A stretch of DNA of 64,000 nucleotides from Hydrogenophaga sp. (GCF_030656115.1 NZ_JAUSOO010000121.1:1-64000); one strand, 5' to 3'; shown: positions 15,304 to 24,511, counted from the stretch's first letter. The notes: generated by a model from the letters alone, not told the origin. A program made the numbers and translations.

Positions 15304-18300
15304 TCAGAAATTGTGTTTCGAAGATGCCTGCCGGAACGGGTCGGCTGAACAGATAGCCCTGCATGTCGTCGCAGTTCAACAACCGGAGGAGCCGCGCCTG
15401 CTCTTGCGTTTCAACGCCTTCGGCCACAACCTTGAGCTTGAGCGCATGCGCCAGATGGATGATGGTGGACACCAGGGCCAGGCCTTCCGGGGCTGCGGTC
15501 ATGTCAACCACAAATGAGCGGTCAATTTTCAGCGTGTCCACTGGCAATTTCGACAAGTAGCTCAGCGAGGAGAATCCTGTTCCGAAGTCGTCAATCGCGA
15601 TGGTCAGGCCCAGGGTGCGGATGGCGTGCAGGCTGCTGATGCTGTGTTTGACATCTTCCATGATCAGGCTTTCGGTGATTTCAAGCTCCAGCCCCGCAGC
15701 CGTGCGGGCATCACTTTCGACGAGGTGGCGAACTTCGTCAAAAAAAGTGCGGTTGCGCAGTTGCAGCGCAGACACATTGACCGCGATACGCACCGGGGCC
15801 AGGCCCGCCGTGTGCCAGCGCAAGTAATCTGCATTGGCCTGGTGCAGTGCCCAGCGCCCCACCTCATTGATCAACCCGATTTCTTCCAGAATCGGAATGA
15901 ACTGGCTCGGCGGCACCAGTCCTGTGCCGGGTTTGTTCCACCGGATCAAGGCCTCGGCGCTGGTCACCTTGCCACTCACCAGATTCACTTTGGGCTGGTA
16001 ATGGAGCGCAAACTCGCCCATCAGCAAGGCCTGGCGAAGCTGGTTTTCCATCGTCAACTTGCCTGCCACCATCTCATTCATGCTTTGCGTATAGAACAAA
16101 TGGCGCTCGCCGCTTGACTTGGCCTTTTTGAGCGCAGCCTCGGCATTGCGGAACAGGATGTCGGTGTCAGTACCGTCATCGGGAAAGAGCGCCACGCCCG
16201 CTTTGGCTGCGATGCGGAAGATGGCTTCATTCAACCGGAAGGGGTGCGCCAGAAAGGCCTGCATCATTTTGGCGAGAAGATGCTCCACATCGTTCTCGGG
16301 CTTGACCACAGGCATGAGCACCGCAAAACGATCGGCCCCCAAACGGGCCAACCGATTGGCATCGCCAACGTAGCGCGAGAGCCATTGAGCCACCTTCCTC
16401 AGAAGCTCATCGCCGGCGGTGCGACCCAGGCTGTCGTTGATGTTTTTAAAGCGATCCAAGTCGATCAGCACGATGGCCAGCTTGTGCCCGGCGCTGAGCG
16501 CACTGCGTGAGGATTGGGCAACCCGCTCCAAAAACAAACTTTGATTGGCCAGGCCGGTGAGGCCATCGTAGTAGGCGAGGTAGGTGAGCCGTTCCTGTTT
16601 TTCAAGGTGATCAATGGCAAACGCGATGTCACCGGCCAGCTCGGTGAGCAGCTTCAACTCTTCGCCGTGAAAGAAATCAACTTCGCTGGCATACAGCGCA
16701 AACACGCCCACCGCCGCATCTGAAACCATGAGCGGAAAAACGGCCATGGAGTGGATGCCGGATTCGGTGTACTTTGTGCGGAATACGACCTGCGGGTCCA
16801 GTTGTGAATGGTTGGAAACCACGACTTGCTTCTCCCTGATCGCACGCGCGCCCATGGTTTTTGAGGCGGCTTCATCCGATGACAAGATGCCGTGGATGGC
16901 GCTCATCAGCGCCTCGTCCTTGCCTTGCGAAGCCATCGGCACCAGTCTCAAGGTCTTGGGGTCCACCATGGCGATCATGGCCATGCTGAACCCGCCGTCC
17001 ACCGCGATGCGGCAGGCTTGTCTGAACAGATCTTCGCGGCTGTCCGTTCGCACAATCAGCGTGTTGATGCCACTGAGCATGGCGTACACACGGTTGAGGT
17101 AGGTGATGCGCTCCTGCGCTTTTCGGTTTTCGGTCACATCGCGGATGGCCGCAATGACCAGCGTGCCTTCATCGGTCTCCATGGGGCTCAAGCTGACCTC
17201 TACGGGGAATTCGCTGCCATCCTTGCGCAGGCCAAACAGGTCAAGACCCGCCCCCATGTTTCGCGCACGCGGTTGCTCGAAAAATCCGTTGAGGTGATCA
17301 GAATGCTGGCCGCGAAGACCCGTGGGCACCAGGCTGTGAATTTTCTTGCTCAGAAGCTCATCTCGGCCCCAGCCAAACAGATGCACCGCTTGGGCGTTGA
17401 CCAGCACCATGTCGGCATTGCTGTTGACGATCACCATCGCATCGGGCGCGGATTCGAGCAGGTCTTTGAATTTTTGTGCGGCTTTTTTGCGTTCGGTAAT
17501 GTCGCGGAAATACCAGACACGTCCGTAGTGCGTCAGATCAGGGCCGGTGACTGGCGCAGAGTAGCGGTCGATGATTCTGCCGTCTCTGAGCAACACGTCC
17601 TCGCGGCTCTTGTCCTCGCGATGCTCATTCAAATACTGGATACGGGCCACAAAGGCTGGAGGATCGCCGGTTTGCGCAGCCACCGCCTGGAGAACCGGCG
17701 CATCCGCCCTGGCGCTCACCAGTTGTGGATCCAGTTGCCAGAGGTCAATGAACTGCTGGTTGTAGGAGATGATTATTCCGTGCTCGCTCACCACCAGAAT
17801 GCCGTCCAGCGATGTTTCCTGCTGGGTCTTGAGAATGGTGTTCTTGAGTTGAACGTCGGCCTCGATCTGGCGACGCAGGGACTCGCTGGCGAACTGGTTC
17901 AACGCGAAGCCGATGTCGTCAGCCATCTCCATCAAAAGGTCACGCGTGGATTCACCGAAGGCATGGTTTTCACCGGCATACAAGGTGAAAGCGCCAACTG
18001 CCGTGCCGTTTTTGAACAGTGGCAATGAGGCAGAAGCTGCCAGTCCGGCCAGCCTGGCACGTTCGTGCCAGGGCGCGGTGATGGGATCCATCAGGAAGTT
18101 CTGGCACCAGACGGGTTGTTTTTCACGGATAGCCGACCCTGTCGGGCCCCACCCGAGTGGGATGCTGGCATCGACAGAGATGGTCAGGTTGTTCAGGTAT
18201 GCGGTGTCATCCCCAAAACTGGCGACCGGTTGCACCAGCAGGGTCTCGGCGTTGACCAGGCCGACCCAAGCCATCTTCATGCCGCCGAATTCCACCGCAA

Positions 18301-18859
18301 CTGTGCATATCCGCTGGAACAACTCGGCCTCGGTCTTGCAATGCACGATGGCCTTGTTGCACTGGCTCAAGGTGGCGTAGAGCTGGGTGAAGCGCAGAAT
18401 TTTGGCCCGGTCTGCATGGCGTTCGCTGATGTTGCGGATGTTGCATTGAATGACCTTGATGCCTTCGCAGTCGTAGGCATTGCTGACGAACTCAACCTGA
18501 ACGGTGGCCCCGGTTTTGGTCCTGAGCGGCAGGTCGTCGTAGCGGACGTAGCCCTTTTCTTGCAGCACCACGAACATCTCTTTGCTCTGGGCCTTGTCGG
18601 CGAAGGGCCCAACTTCCCACAGCTTCTTCCCCAGGAATTCACCATGCGAGTAGCCCAGCATGTGGATCAGGTAGGGGTTGACATCTTCAATCTGCGCGGT
18701 GTCCGCATTCAAAAGCAAGATGCCGTCTTGTGCTGCTTCAAACAAACGGCGGTAGCGGCTTTCGGAAATGCGCAGGGCTTTTTGCGTGGCATCAGTCTGT
18801 GGCCCGGATCCGCCATCCATGACCACCTGACTTGATGCAGGAATTTCCATTGCGTCCAT
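15296..18859 (-). CDS. PAS/GAF multisensor GGDEF-EAL protein, degenerate GGDEF
   Basis: A 1187-residue cytoplasmic signalling protein with no membrane segment. Order: PAS (about 25-150), GAF (about 165-325), PAS (about 340-460), PAS (about 465-590), GAF (about 600-755), GGDEF (about 760-929), EAL (about 930-1187). The GGDEF signature is GADRF (841-845), so diguanylate cyclase activity is unlikely; this domain may serve as a GTP-binding regulatory unit. The EAL domain looks active: AEALIRW (Glu969), DDFGTGFSSL, KIDRSF and the EGVETQEQ loop are intact, which predicts c-di-GMP hydrolysis. The gene stands alone between two copies of a 199-bp repeat, suggesting that the segment moved or was duplicated as a unit. 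Inputs to the sensor domains cannot be told from sequence. Confidence 0.85.
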   Translation of the reverse strand: MDAMEIPASSQVVMDGGSGPQTDATQKALRISESRYRRLFEAAQDGILLLNADTAQIEDVNPYLIHMLGYSHGEFLGKKLWEVGPFADKAQSKEMFVVLQEKGYVRYDDLPLRTKTGATVQVEFVSNAYDCEGIKVIQCNIRNISERHADRAKILRFTQLYATLSQCNKAIVHCKTEAELFQRICTVAVEFGGMKMAWVGLVNAETLLVQPVASFGDDTAYLNNLTISVDASIPLGWGPTGSAIREKQPVWCQNFLMDPITAPWHERARLAGLAASASLPLFKNGTAVGAFTLYAGENHAFGESTRDLLMEMADDIGFALNQFASESLRRQIEADVQLKNTILKTQQETSLDGILVVSEHGIIISYNQQFIDLWQLDPQLVSARADAPVLQAVAAQTGDPPAFVARIQYLNEHREDKSREDVLLRDGRIIDRYSAPVTGPDLTHYGRVWYFRDITERKKAAQKFKDLLESAPDAMVIVNSNADMVLVNAQAVHLFGWGRDELLSKKIHSLVPTGLRGQHSDHLNGFFEQPRARNMGAGLDLFGLRKDGSEFPVEVSLSPMETDEGTLVIAAIRDVTENRKAQERITYLNRVYAMLSGINTLIVRTDSREDLFRQACRIAVDGGFSMAMIAMVDPKTLRLVPMASQGKDEALMSAIHGILSSDEAASKTMGARAIREKQVVVSNHSQLDPQVVFRTKYTESGIHSMAVFPLMVSDAAVGVFALYASEVDFFHGEELKLLTELAGDIAFAIDHLEKQERLTYLAYYDGLTGLANQSLFLERVAQSSRSALSAGHKLAIVLIDLDRFKNINDSLGRTAGDELLRKVAQWLSRYVGDANRLARLGADRFAVLMPVVKPENDVEHLLAKMMQAFLAHPFRLNEAIFRIAAKAGVALFPDDGTDTDILFRNAEAALKKAKSSGERHLFYTQSMNEMVAGKLTMENQLRQALLMGEFALHYQPKVNLVSGKVTSAEALIRWNKPGTGLVPPSQFIPILEEIGLINEVGRWALHQANADYLRWHTAGLAPVRIAVNVSALQLRNRTFFDEVRHLVESDARTAAGLELEITESLIMEDVKHSISSLHAIRTLGLTIAIDDFGTGFSSLSYLSKLPVDTLKIDRSFVVDMTAAPEGLALVSTIIHLAHALKLKVVAEGVETQEQARLLRLLNCDDMQGYLFSRPVPAGIFETQFLTP

Positions 18860-19096
18860 TGCGAATAAGCCCTGTGTGGCAAGTACCGCTGGTCACTCAT
18901 GCCTCCACTGTCGGGAACGGTGTGCCCTGTGCTTGTTCAGTTGTGGTTGAAACCGAAGCTTAGTCTCGATCAATCCACGCTTCTGTGCGATTCAGCACAC
19001 AGTGGGACGGACACAGGCATCCCTTGCACCCCAAGGCTGTGCCTGCCAATCACAAGCTACAAGCTGAACGGCCACCCAGTACAACATCCTGCAAAC

Positions 19097-19295
19097 AGCT
19101 TTACGTATTGGCTTCGAGATAAGCGCCGAGCAGAGAGACGACCCAGTCGGCGACCGTGGCGAGATTGCCGGTGGGGGGTAGTGGCTCCCACGGGCCGGCA
19201 GGTAGCGGCAATTCAGCGCGGTTGCCGTTGTAGTCCTTGGGTTGGTTGTTGCCACTACGGTAGGTCTTCGCAAGTTTTTGACACGTTTTATTTTT
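19097..19295. repeat. 199-bp imperfect direct repeat, copy 2
   Basis: Second copy of the repeat at 14959-15157. Here the minus-strand frame is uninterrupted and would encode a protein C-terminus ending GAYLEANT before TAA (19101-19103). The 237 bases between this copy and the GGDEF-EAL start (18860-19096) contain nothing I can assign. Confidence 0.85.
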
Positions 19296-19316
19296 ACGGT
19301 CAGTCCCAGTTCTCAT
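19101..19316 (-). CDS. Small hypothetical protein encoded by repeat copy 2
   Basis: A possible 71-residue product beginning MRTGTDRKNKTCQKLAKTY and ending GAYLEANT. Most of it lies inside the repeat. Its start overlaps the end of the metallopeptidase gene by 17 bases. The amino-acid composition (Pro-rich middle, hydrophobic end VADWVVSLLGAYLEA) looks protein-like rather than random, and the C-terminus would pass for the tail of a longer ancestral protein. No family is recognised. Copy 1 has a stop in this frame. Confidence 0.35.
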   Translation of the reverse strand: MRTGTDRKNKTCQKLAKTYRSGNNQPKDYNGNRAELPLPAGPWEPLPPTGNLATVADWVVSLLGAYLEANT

Positions 19317-19815
19317 GCCGCACAGGCAACTCGTTGAGTCGCTTTCGCAGGTGCTGCCAGTGGGGCAGGTACATATCCATCAGTGCCACGAATCGCTTGT
19401 TGTGCGTCGGCTCCAACAGGTGGACCAGCTCGTGCACCAGGATGTACTCCAGGCACTCGGGCGGCTTCTTGGCCAGATCGGTGTTGAGCCGGATGTAGCC
19501 TGACTCGGGCGTGCAGCTAACCCACTTGGTCTTCATCCGCTGCACGAACAAGCGGTTCACTTTCACACGCAACAGAGGTTCCCACTTGGCCAGCAGCGAG
19601 TAGATCGAATCGCGGACCTGCTGCCGGTACCAGGCATCCAGCACCTCTTCGCAGCGCACCTGATCAGCACCTGGGCGCACCTGCAGGTAGAGCTTGCGCG
19701 GGCTCAGGTTCACTGCGTGCGCCGCATCGACGTGATGGATATCCAGCAGGTACCGTTTGCCCCAAAGGTAGCCATTGCCTTGATCGGCGGCCATCGCCAG
19801 GGTTTGCTGTTTCAT
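19300..19815 (-). CDS. YgjP-type M48 metallopeptidase, short at the N-terminus
   Basis: A 171-residue protein of the YgjP/SprT-like zinc metallopeptidase group. The catalytic motif VHELVH is followed by HNKRFVALMDMYLPHW, giving the third ligand region, and the start of the conserved part reads GYLWGKRYLLD. Homologues next to type I restriction systems are about 230-240 residues; here the first 50-60 residues (an N-terminal beta-rich region) are missing. I chose the ATG at 19815, which has AGGAAGGTGAAG directly upstream, over the ATG at 19848. No restriction genes are nearby, so this may be the remains of such a locus. Confidence 0.7.
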   Translation of the reverse strand: MKQQTLAMAADQGNGYLWGKRYLLDIHHVDAAHAVNLSPRKLYLQVRPGADQVRCEEVLDAWYRQQVRDSIYSLLAKWEPLLRVKVNRLFVQRMKTKWVSCTPESGYIRLNTDLAKKPPECLEYILVHELVHLLEPTHNKRFVALMDMYLPHWQHLRKRLNELPVRHENWD

Positions 19816-19854
19816 CTTCACCTTCCTGTCTCGGGTGCTCAGAGACATGCAAAC

Positions 19855-19870
19855 CCCGCGCCAGCGCGGG
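19855..19870. terminator. Perfect 7-bp GC hairpin upstream of the metallopeptidase gene
   Basis: CCCGCGC and GCGCGGG are separated by two bases. Read leftward the stem is followed by GTTTG, a weak U-run. It may be the terminator of a lost upstream gene; it would otherwise lie in the leader of the metallopeptidase transcript. Confidence 0.45.
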
Positions 19871-19918
19871 ACTTGTTCAGCGTAGCCCTATTTCGCGCTC
19901 GCTTCTAGGGTTTACCCG

Positions 19919-19961
19919 TTCAAATGGAATTTTGGTTGTTCCTATAATTGGTTCAACCAAT
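19919..19961 (+). promoter_or_regulatory. Promoter and FadR-type operator (site 1) of the TRAP receptor gene
   Basis: A perfect -10 TATAAT (19943-19948) lies 18 bases after TTCAAA (19919-19924). The perfect palindrome ATTGGTTCAACCAAT (19947-19961, 7+1+7) overlaps the -10 and the likely transcription start, a position suited to repression. The core TGGTTCAACCA fits the TGGTnnnACCA type bound by FadR-subfamily GntR regulators and recurs at 27339 and, with one change, at 24496. Confidence 0.7.
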
Positions 19962-20071
19962 AGATATTCCATACAACGCGGCGCGTCTATGGTGAGCCGC
20001 CGTAGTCGTCCTTGGTAGGAAGGACTCCGGCTCATTGCTTGCATGAATTTTCTTAACAGGAGACTTATTCG

Positions 20072-21118
20072 ATGATTCAAAGACGGACCTTTTTGCAGTC
20101 AGGCGTGGCAACTGCGTTGGGCGCGCCTGCGCTGACTGGCTATGCTCAGCAGCAGGTAAAGCTTCGATTCCACACCTTCATGCCCCAGCAATCCAACGGC
20201 TGGCAAAACATCGTTTTGCCATGGATGAACGCAGTGGAGAAGGACTCTGCAGGCGCCATCAAATTTGAAGCCTATCCGGCCATGCAGATGGGCGGTACGC
20301 CAGCCCAGTTGTATGACCAGGCTCGAGATGGGGTGGTCGATGTGGTTTGGACCTTGCCCGGCAATACGCCAGGTCGCTTTCCCCGTATCGAAGTCTTCGA
20401 GCTTCCGTTCATGATGAACAATGCGGAATCCACCTCACGAGCATGCTGGGACTACGTGCAAGCCGTTGCAAAAGACGAATTCAGGGACGTACACGCTTTG
20501 GCCTTCCACGTTCACAGCCCGGGCGTGATCCACATGAAGGACAAGCTGGTGAAGCGTCCAGAGGACTTTGCGGGCGCAAAGATTCGAGGGGCGACACGTC
20601 AGGTCTCCAAACTGCTCAGCAACCTGGGGGCGGCACCAGTGGGCATGCCCTTGCCTGCTATACCGGACGCACTGAGCAAGGGGGTGATCAATGGGGCTGT
20701 GATTCCATGGGATGCCGCCTATCCCGTGAAGGCACATGAACTGGCCCACTTTCACTCCGAATTCGATCCAAGCGTGAACGCCCTCTACACCGCTGGATTT
20801 GTTCTAGCCATGAACAAAAACAAGTACAACAACCTGTCACCCGAACTGAAGAAAATCATCGACAAGAACTCAGGTATCGAGCTGTCAGGTCGCATGGGGG
20901 CAGGCACCCTGCTGGGGGACCCGGTCGGCAGGAAAGCCGCGCAGGAGCGCGGCAACACCATCCACATCATCAAGGGGGCAGATGCTCAGGAGTTCAGGCG
21001 GAAGTCAGCCGCTGTGGAGGTGGAGTGGATGCAGGAAATGAACAAGCGGGGAATCGACGGAAAGGCGTTGGTGTCTACCGCGCGTCAGCTCATCGACAAG
21101 CACGCAAAGAAGGCGTGA
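20072..21118 (+). CDS. TRAP transporter periplasmic receptor (DctP family)
   Basis: A 348-residue solute receptor. It has a Tat-like N-terminus (RRTFLQSGVATALGAPALTGYAQ), the DctP-type body with VDVVWTLPGNTPGRFP, AGAKIRGATRQVSK containing the conserved Arg that binds substrate carboxylates, and a C-terminal helix ending in DKHAKKA. DctP receptors deliver organic acids to DctQM membrane subunits. No dctQM gene is found in the window; a strong terminator follows, so it is an orphan receptor. AGGAGA precedes the ATG by 9 bases. The GntR-type operator in its promoter ties it to the oxygenase and dehydrogenase genes further right, which suggests that it captures the substrate of that pathway. Confidence 0.85.
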   Translation: MIQRRTFLQSGVATALGAPALTGYAQQQVKLRFHTFMPQQSNGWQNIVLPWMNAVEKDSAGAIKFEAYPAMQMGGTPAQLYDQARDGVVDVVWTLPGNTPGRFPRIEVFELPFMMNNAESTSRACWDYVQAVAKDEFRDVHALAFHVHSPGVIHMKDKLVKRPEDFAGAKIRGATRQVSKLLSNLGAAPVGMPLPAIPDALSKGVINGAVIPWDAAYPVKAHELAHFHSEFDPSVNALYTAGFVLAMNKNKYNNLSPELKKIIDKNSGIELSGRMGAGTLLGDPVGRKAAQERGNTIHIIKGADAQEFRRKSAAVEVEWMQEMNKRGIDGKALVSTARQLIDKHAKKA

Positions 21119-21164
21119 CAAAGGGACTGAGGCGGTTGGGCCGAAAGCCCGAATCCGCCCATGC

Positions 21165-21196
21165 AAAAAGCCCAGGGACCGGTCCCCTGGGCTTTT
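21165..21196 (+). terminator. Rho-independent terminator after the TRAP receptor gene
   Basis: AAAAGCCCAGGGACC is followed by GGTCCCCTGGGCTTTTT, giving a 14-15-bp stem with one bulged C and a T-run. The A-run on the left makes it usable from both directions, so it can also stop the leftward GMC oxidoreductase transcript. Confidence 0.85.
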
Positions 21197-21275
21197 TGTT
21201 TTGGTGGTCCCATGAACACAAGCATGTTCCCGCAGACGGCGGCCGGCGCTCGGCGGTGCGGTCGTGTCACATTGC

Positions 21276-22904
21276 TCAGGATTCAAGGATGAGGCTTGCA
21301 GCCCGCTCGCCGATCATCATCGAGGGCGCGGCGGTGTTGCCACCTACGATGTTCGGCATGATGGACGCATCTGCAATGCGCAGTCCCTCGACGCCATGCA
21401 CTCTGAGGTGGTTGTCGACCACTGCCAGGGCATCTGAGGCAGGCGCCATCTTGCAGGTTCCCACTGGGTGGTAGACGGTAGCGGTGTGCGCGCGGATGTA
21501 CTTCTCGAGTTGGCCATCTTCCTGCACGCTCGAGCCTGGGGCCAGCTCTTCACCGATGAAGCGAGCCATGTCGGGCATCGATAGGATGCGCCTGGCTTCA
21601 CGCACGCCACGGATCAAGGTCTCTACGTCAGCGGGATGCTCGAGGAAATGGCCGTGTAGCCTGGGCTTGACGAGAGGGTCCGCCGATTGCAACTCGATAG
21701 ACCCACGGGTCGAAGGACGCAGGAGGCTGACATGGCACATGAACCCGTGGCGCCGCGGCAGTGTCCTGGCGTTTTCCTTCAGACCTACCATGAACGTGTA
21801 CTGCACGTCCGGATGTTCCAGTTCCGGCAAGGTGCGAATGAAGCCGCCGGCTTCAGCCGCGTTGGACGCGAGCATGCCCCTACCTGCGAACAGATATCGC
21901 AGCGGTGACATGATGGCGCGCGGCGCGGTTCGCCAACTCAGTGCGTAGGACTCTGCGCCGGGGTTGGATGCCGCGATCGAAACAGTGGGATGGTCCTGCA
22001 GGTTCTGTCCAACGCCAGGCAGGTGGTGGGTGACAGCAATGCCGTGTTGTTGCAACATGGTGGCATTGCCGATGCCTGAGAGCATCAGAAGGTGAGGCGA
22101 GTTGATAGCTCCGCCAGAGAGGATGACTTCGCGGGTGGCCTTGAGGCTCAGGTGAGCGTTCTTTTGGCGCAAGCTCACTCCAACAGCGCGTTGGCCCTCG
22201 ATCAGAATGCGCTCCACGGTCGACTCGTCATACACAGTAAGGTTGGGCCGATTCAGCACGGGGTGCAGGAAGGCACGTGAACTGCTAAGGCGAACCGAGT
22301 TCCTTTGGTTCAAATCAAAGAGGCCGAAGCCATCCTGCTCGGCGCCATTGAAGTCGTCGTTGCGGGCGTGACCAGCCTGCTGAGCCGCGCGAATGAATGC
22401 GGTTGACAGCACGTGAGGTTCCTTCAGCGGCTGGACATCGAGTTCACCGCCTGTTCCATGCCATTGGGACGCGCCAGCGGCGTGGTTTTCATGGCGCTTG
22501 AAGTGGGGAAGCACATCGTCATATCGCCAACCCTCGGCCCCCTCGGCGTGCCACCGGTCGTAGTCGCTGCGGTGTCCTCGGATGTAGACGGTGCCATTGA
22601 CAGAGGTGCATCCCCCCATGACCTTGCCGCGCGGACAAGGCACCTCTCGTCCGTTGATGCCGGCCCCACCCTGAAAGACGTATTGCCAGTTGTAGCGCTC
22701 ATGGGGCAGCAGGAACACGTTTCCGATCGGGACCGAGGTTTTCCAGTTGACGGGGAAACGCCGATCGGACGGACCAGACTCGATGAGGGCCACGCGGACT
22801 TTGGGATCTTCTGAAAGGCGGTTGGCTACGACGCAACCGGCCGCACCCCCTCCCACCACGATGAAATCAAAGGATGTCGAAACTCTGGACATGATTGCAG
22901 CCAT
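21276..22904 (-). CDS. GMC-family FAD oxidoreductase (choline/alcohol dehydrogenase-like)
   Basis: A 542-residue flavoprotein. The FAD-binding GGGAAG is at about 18-23, followed by the GMC signature around GKVMGGCTSVNGTVYIRG, the second signature GAINSPHLLMLSGIG and the C-terminal HPVGTCKM with the catalytic His, then GNTAAPSMMIGERAA. GMC enzymes oxidise primary alcohols, choline or polyethylene-glycol-like alcohols to aldehydes. The ATG at 22904 shares a base with the stop of the aldehyde dehydrogenase gene (TGATG), so the two are translationally coupled: alcohol to aldehyde here, aldehyde to acid in the neighbour. An ATG at 22892 is an alternative start. Substrate unknown. Confidence 0.85.
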   Translation of the reverse strand: MAAIMSRVSTSFDFIVVGGGAAGCVVANRLSEDPKVRVALIESGPSDRRFPVNWKTSVPIGNVFLLPHERYNWQYVFQGGAGINGREVPCPRGKVMGGCTSVNGTVYIRGHRSDYDRWHAEGAEGWRYDDVLPHFKRHENHAAGASQWHGTGGELDVQPLKEPHVLSTAFIRAAQQAGHARNDDFNGAEQDGFGLFDLNQRNSVRLSSSRAFLHPVLNRPNLTVYDESTVERILIEGQRAVGVSLRQKNAHLSLKATREVILSGGAINSPHLLMLSGIGNATMLQQHGIAVTHHLPGVGQNLQDHPTVSIAASNPGAESYALSWRTAPRAIMSPLRYLFAGRGMLASNAAEAGGFIRTLPELEHPDVQYTFMVGLKENARTLPRRHGFMCHVSLLRPSTRGSIELQSADPLVKPRLHGHFLEHPADVETLIRGVREARRILSMPDMARFIGEELAPGSSVQEDGQLEKYIRAHTATVYHPVGTCKMAPASDALAVVDNHLRVHGVEGLRIADASIMPNIVGGNTAAPSMMIGERAASLILES

Positions 22905-24406
22905 CAGATCTGGTGGGCGTTGCCCTTGAGCCATACCGACTTGGTTTGCAGGAACTCGTCCATGTGCTCTGTGCCGGACTCACGTCCGTAACCGCTCATC
23001 TTGTAGCCGCCGAAGGGAACAGCAGGATCCATTGGCCCATAACAGTTGACCCACACCGTTCCGGTGCGCAGCCCCCGGGTAATCTGTTGCACCTTGTCAG
23101 TATCACGGGTCCAGATGCCAGCACCGAGACCGAACGGCGTGTCGTTGCCACGTTGGATGGTCTCGCCAATTGTGTCGAATGGAAGCGCAGATATGACAGG
23201 TCCGAAGATCTCCTCGCGTGCGATGGACATGTTGTCGCTGACTTGCGAGAAGACCGTTGGTGCAACGAAGTATCCATTCTCGAGTCCCGTCTCCGTGAGC
23301 CGGGTCCCGCCGGCCGCGGTGCGAGCGCCTTCGGCCTGGGCCGCGTTCAGGTAGCCCATCACCCGTGTCAATTGAGATTCGCTTACCAGGGGGCCAAGTT
23401 GGGTGGTCGGGTCCAGGGGATCGCCGACCTTCAGGGAACGAGCAAACTGCGCCACACGTTCCACGAACTCTTCATAAATCTTGCGCTCCACGAACAGCCG
23501 CGTGCCCGCGCTACAGATCTGTCCAGAGTTCAGGAACACGGCCATGGCAGCACCGGGCACGGCGGCATCGAGGTCCGCATCAGCGAAGACGATGTTCGGC
23601 GACTTGCCGCCGAGCTCCACCGACACCCGCTTGAGGTTGCCAGCAGAGGCACGCACGATGTGCTGCCCGACCTCGGTCGAACCCGTGAAGGCGATCTTGT
23701 CGACGCCCGGGTGGGCGGCCAGAGCCGCACCGGCCTCGCCAAACCCGGTGACCACGTTGACCACGCCGGAAGGGATGCCCGCTTCCAGGCACAGTTCACC
23801 CAGCCGCAGAGGCGAAAGCGGTGCCTGTTCGGCTGGCTTGAGCACCACCGTACATCCGGCGGCGAGCGCAGGGGCGATCTTCCAGATGGCCATGCCCAGA
23901 GGGCCGTTCCAAGGATTGATGGCCGCCACCACTCCGACGGGCTCCTTCAGCGTATAGGTGAAGATGCCGCCCGGTTGCGAGTTCCCGATGGTGTGACCCT
24001 GGATCGAGGTGGCCAATCCCGCGTAGTAGCGCAACAGGGCAATACCGCGTCGACGCCGCGAGGTTGTCGCGGTGATCGGAGCACCCATGTCCAAGGTGTC
24101 CAGCATGGCAAGTTCGTCGAAATTCTCGTCCAGCAGGTCCGCCAGCCTTAGGAGTACGGCTTGACGATCGAATGGCGTGAACTTGCTCCAAGGGCCTTCG
24201 AAAGCGCGCCTCGCAGCAGCTACAGCCTTGTCGATGTCGACCGCTTCGGCCAGCGCGACTTCTGCGAGGACCTGGCCTGTCGCAGGGTTGATGGTATGAA
24301 ACGTTCGGCCCGATTCGGCCAGTACCTGTTGGCCGTCGATCAGCAATCGTTTGACTGATCCGTTCAGGAATGCAGGTCGCGTGGGCTTGGCGGGTGTGTC
24401 CGTCAT
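22904..24406 (-). CDS. NAD(P)-dependent aldehyde dehydrogenase
   Basis: A 500-residue ALDH-superfamily enzyme. Catalytic Cys298 lies in NSGQICSAG, the general base Glu264 in VSVELGGKSP, and Asn167 in INPWNGPL; FTGSTEVG supplies the nucleotide loop. It oxidises an aldehyde to the acid. The ATG at 24406 fits the family N-terminus; an upstream in-frame ATG at 24532 would place the regulatory palindrome inside the gene. The leader holds site 2 of the GntR operator about 90 bases upstream. It forms an operon with the GMC oxidoreductase. Confidence 0.9.
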   Translation of the reverse strand: MTDTPAKPTRPAFLNGSVKRLLIDGQQVLAESGRTFHTINPATGQVLAEVALAEAVDIDKAVAAARRAFEGPWSKFTPFDRQAVLLRLADLLDENFDELAMLDTLDMGAPITATTSRRRRGIALLRYYAGLATSIQGHTIGNSQPGGIFTYTLKEPVGVVAAINPWNGPLGMAIWKIAPALAAGCTVVLKPAEQAPLSPLRLGELCLEAGIPSGVVNVVTGFGEAGAALAAHPGVDKIAFTGSTEVGQHIVRASAGNLKRVSVELGGKSPNIVFADADLDAAVPGAAMAVFLNSGQICSAGTRLFVERKIYEEFVERVAQFARSLKVGDPLDPTTQLGPLVSESQLTRVMGYLNAAQAEGARTAAGGTRLTETGLENGYFVAPTVFSQVSDNMSIAREEIFGPVISALPFDTIGETIQRGNDTPFGLGAGIWTRDTDKVQQITRGLRTGTVWVNCYGPMDPAVPFGGYKMSGYGRESGTEHMDEFLQTKSVWLKGNAHQI

Positions 24407-24493
24407 GAAAGAAAGTCCTATGGAGAAAAGGTGGGGGTGCGAGGCTAGACAGTGGGCGGCCTGAACCTGCCAGATAAATACATCCCACAGATC

Positions 24494-24511
24494 AATGGTT
24501 CTACCATTATG
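24494..24511 (-). promoter_or_regulatory. FadR-type operator (site 2) upstream of aldehyde dehydrogenase
   Basis: AATGGTTCTACCATT (24494-24508) is a 6+3+6 palindrome. Read on the minus strand, a -10-like CATAAT (24511-24506) overlaps it, the same geometry as site 1. It differs from site 3 by one central base. Confidence 0.65.

Noticed and set aside
18899..19498. 199-codon plus-strand frame between the GGDEF-EAL and metallopeptidase genes
   Set aside because: Cys/Arg/Ser-rich, no recognisable domain, and it crosses the repeat and the 3' part of the metallopeptidase gene on the opposite strand.
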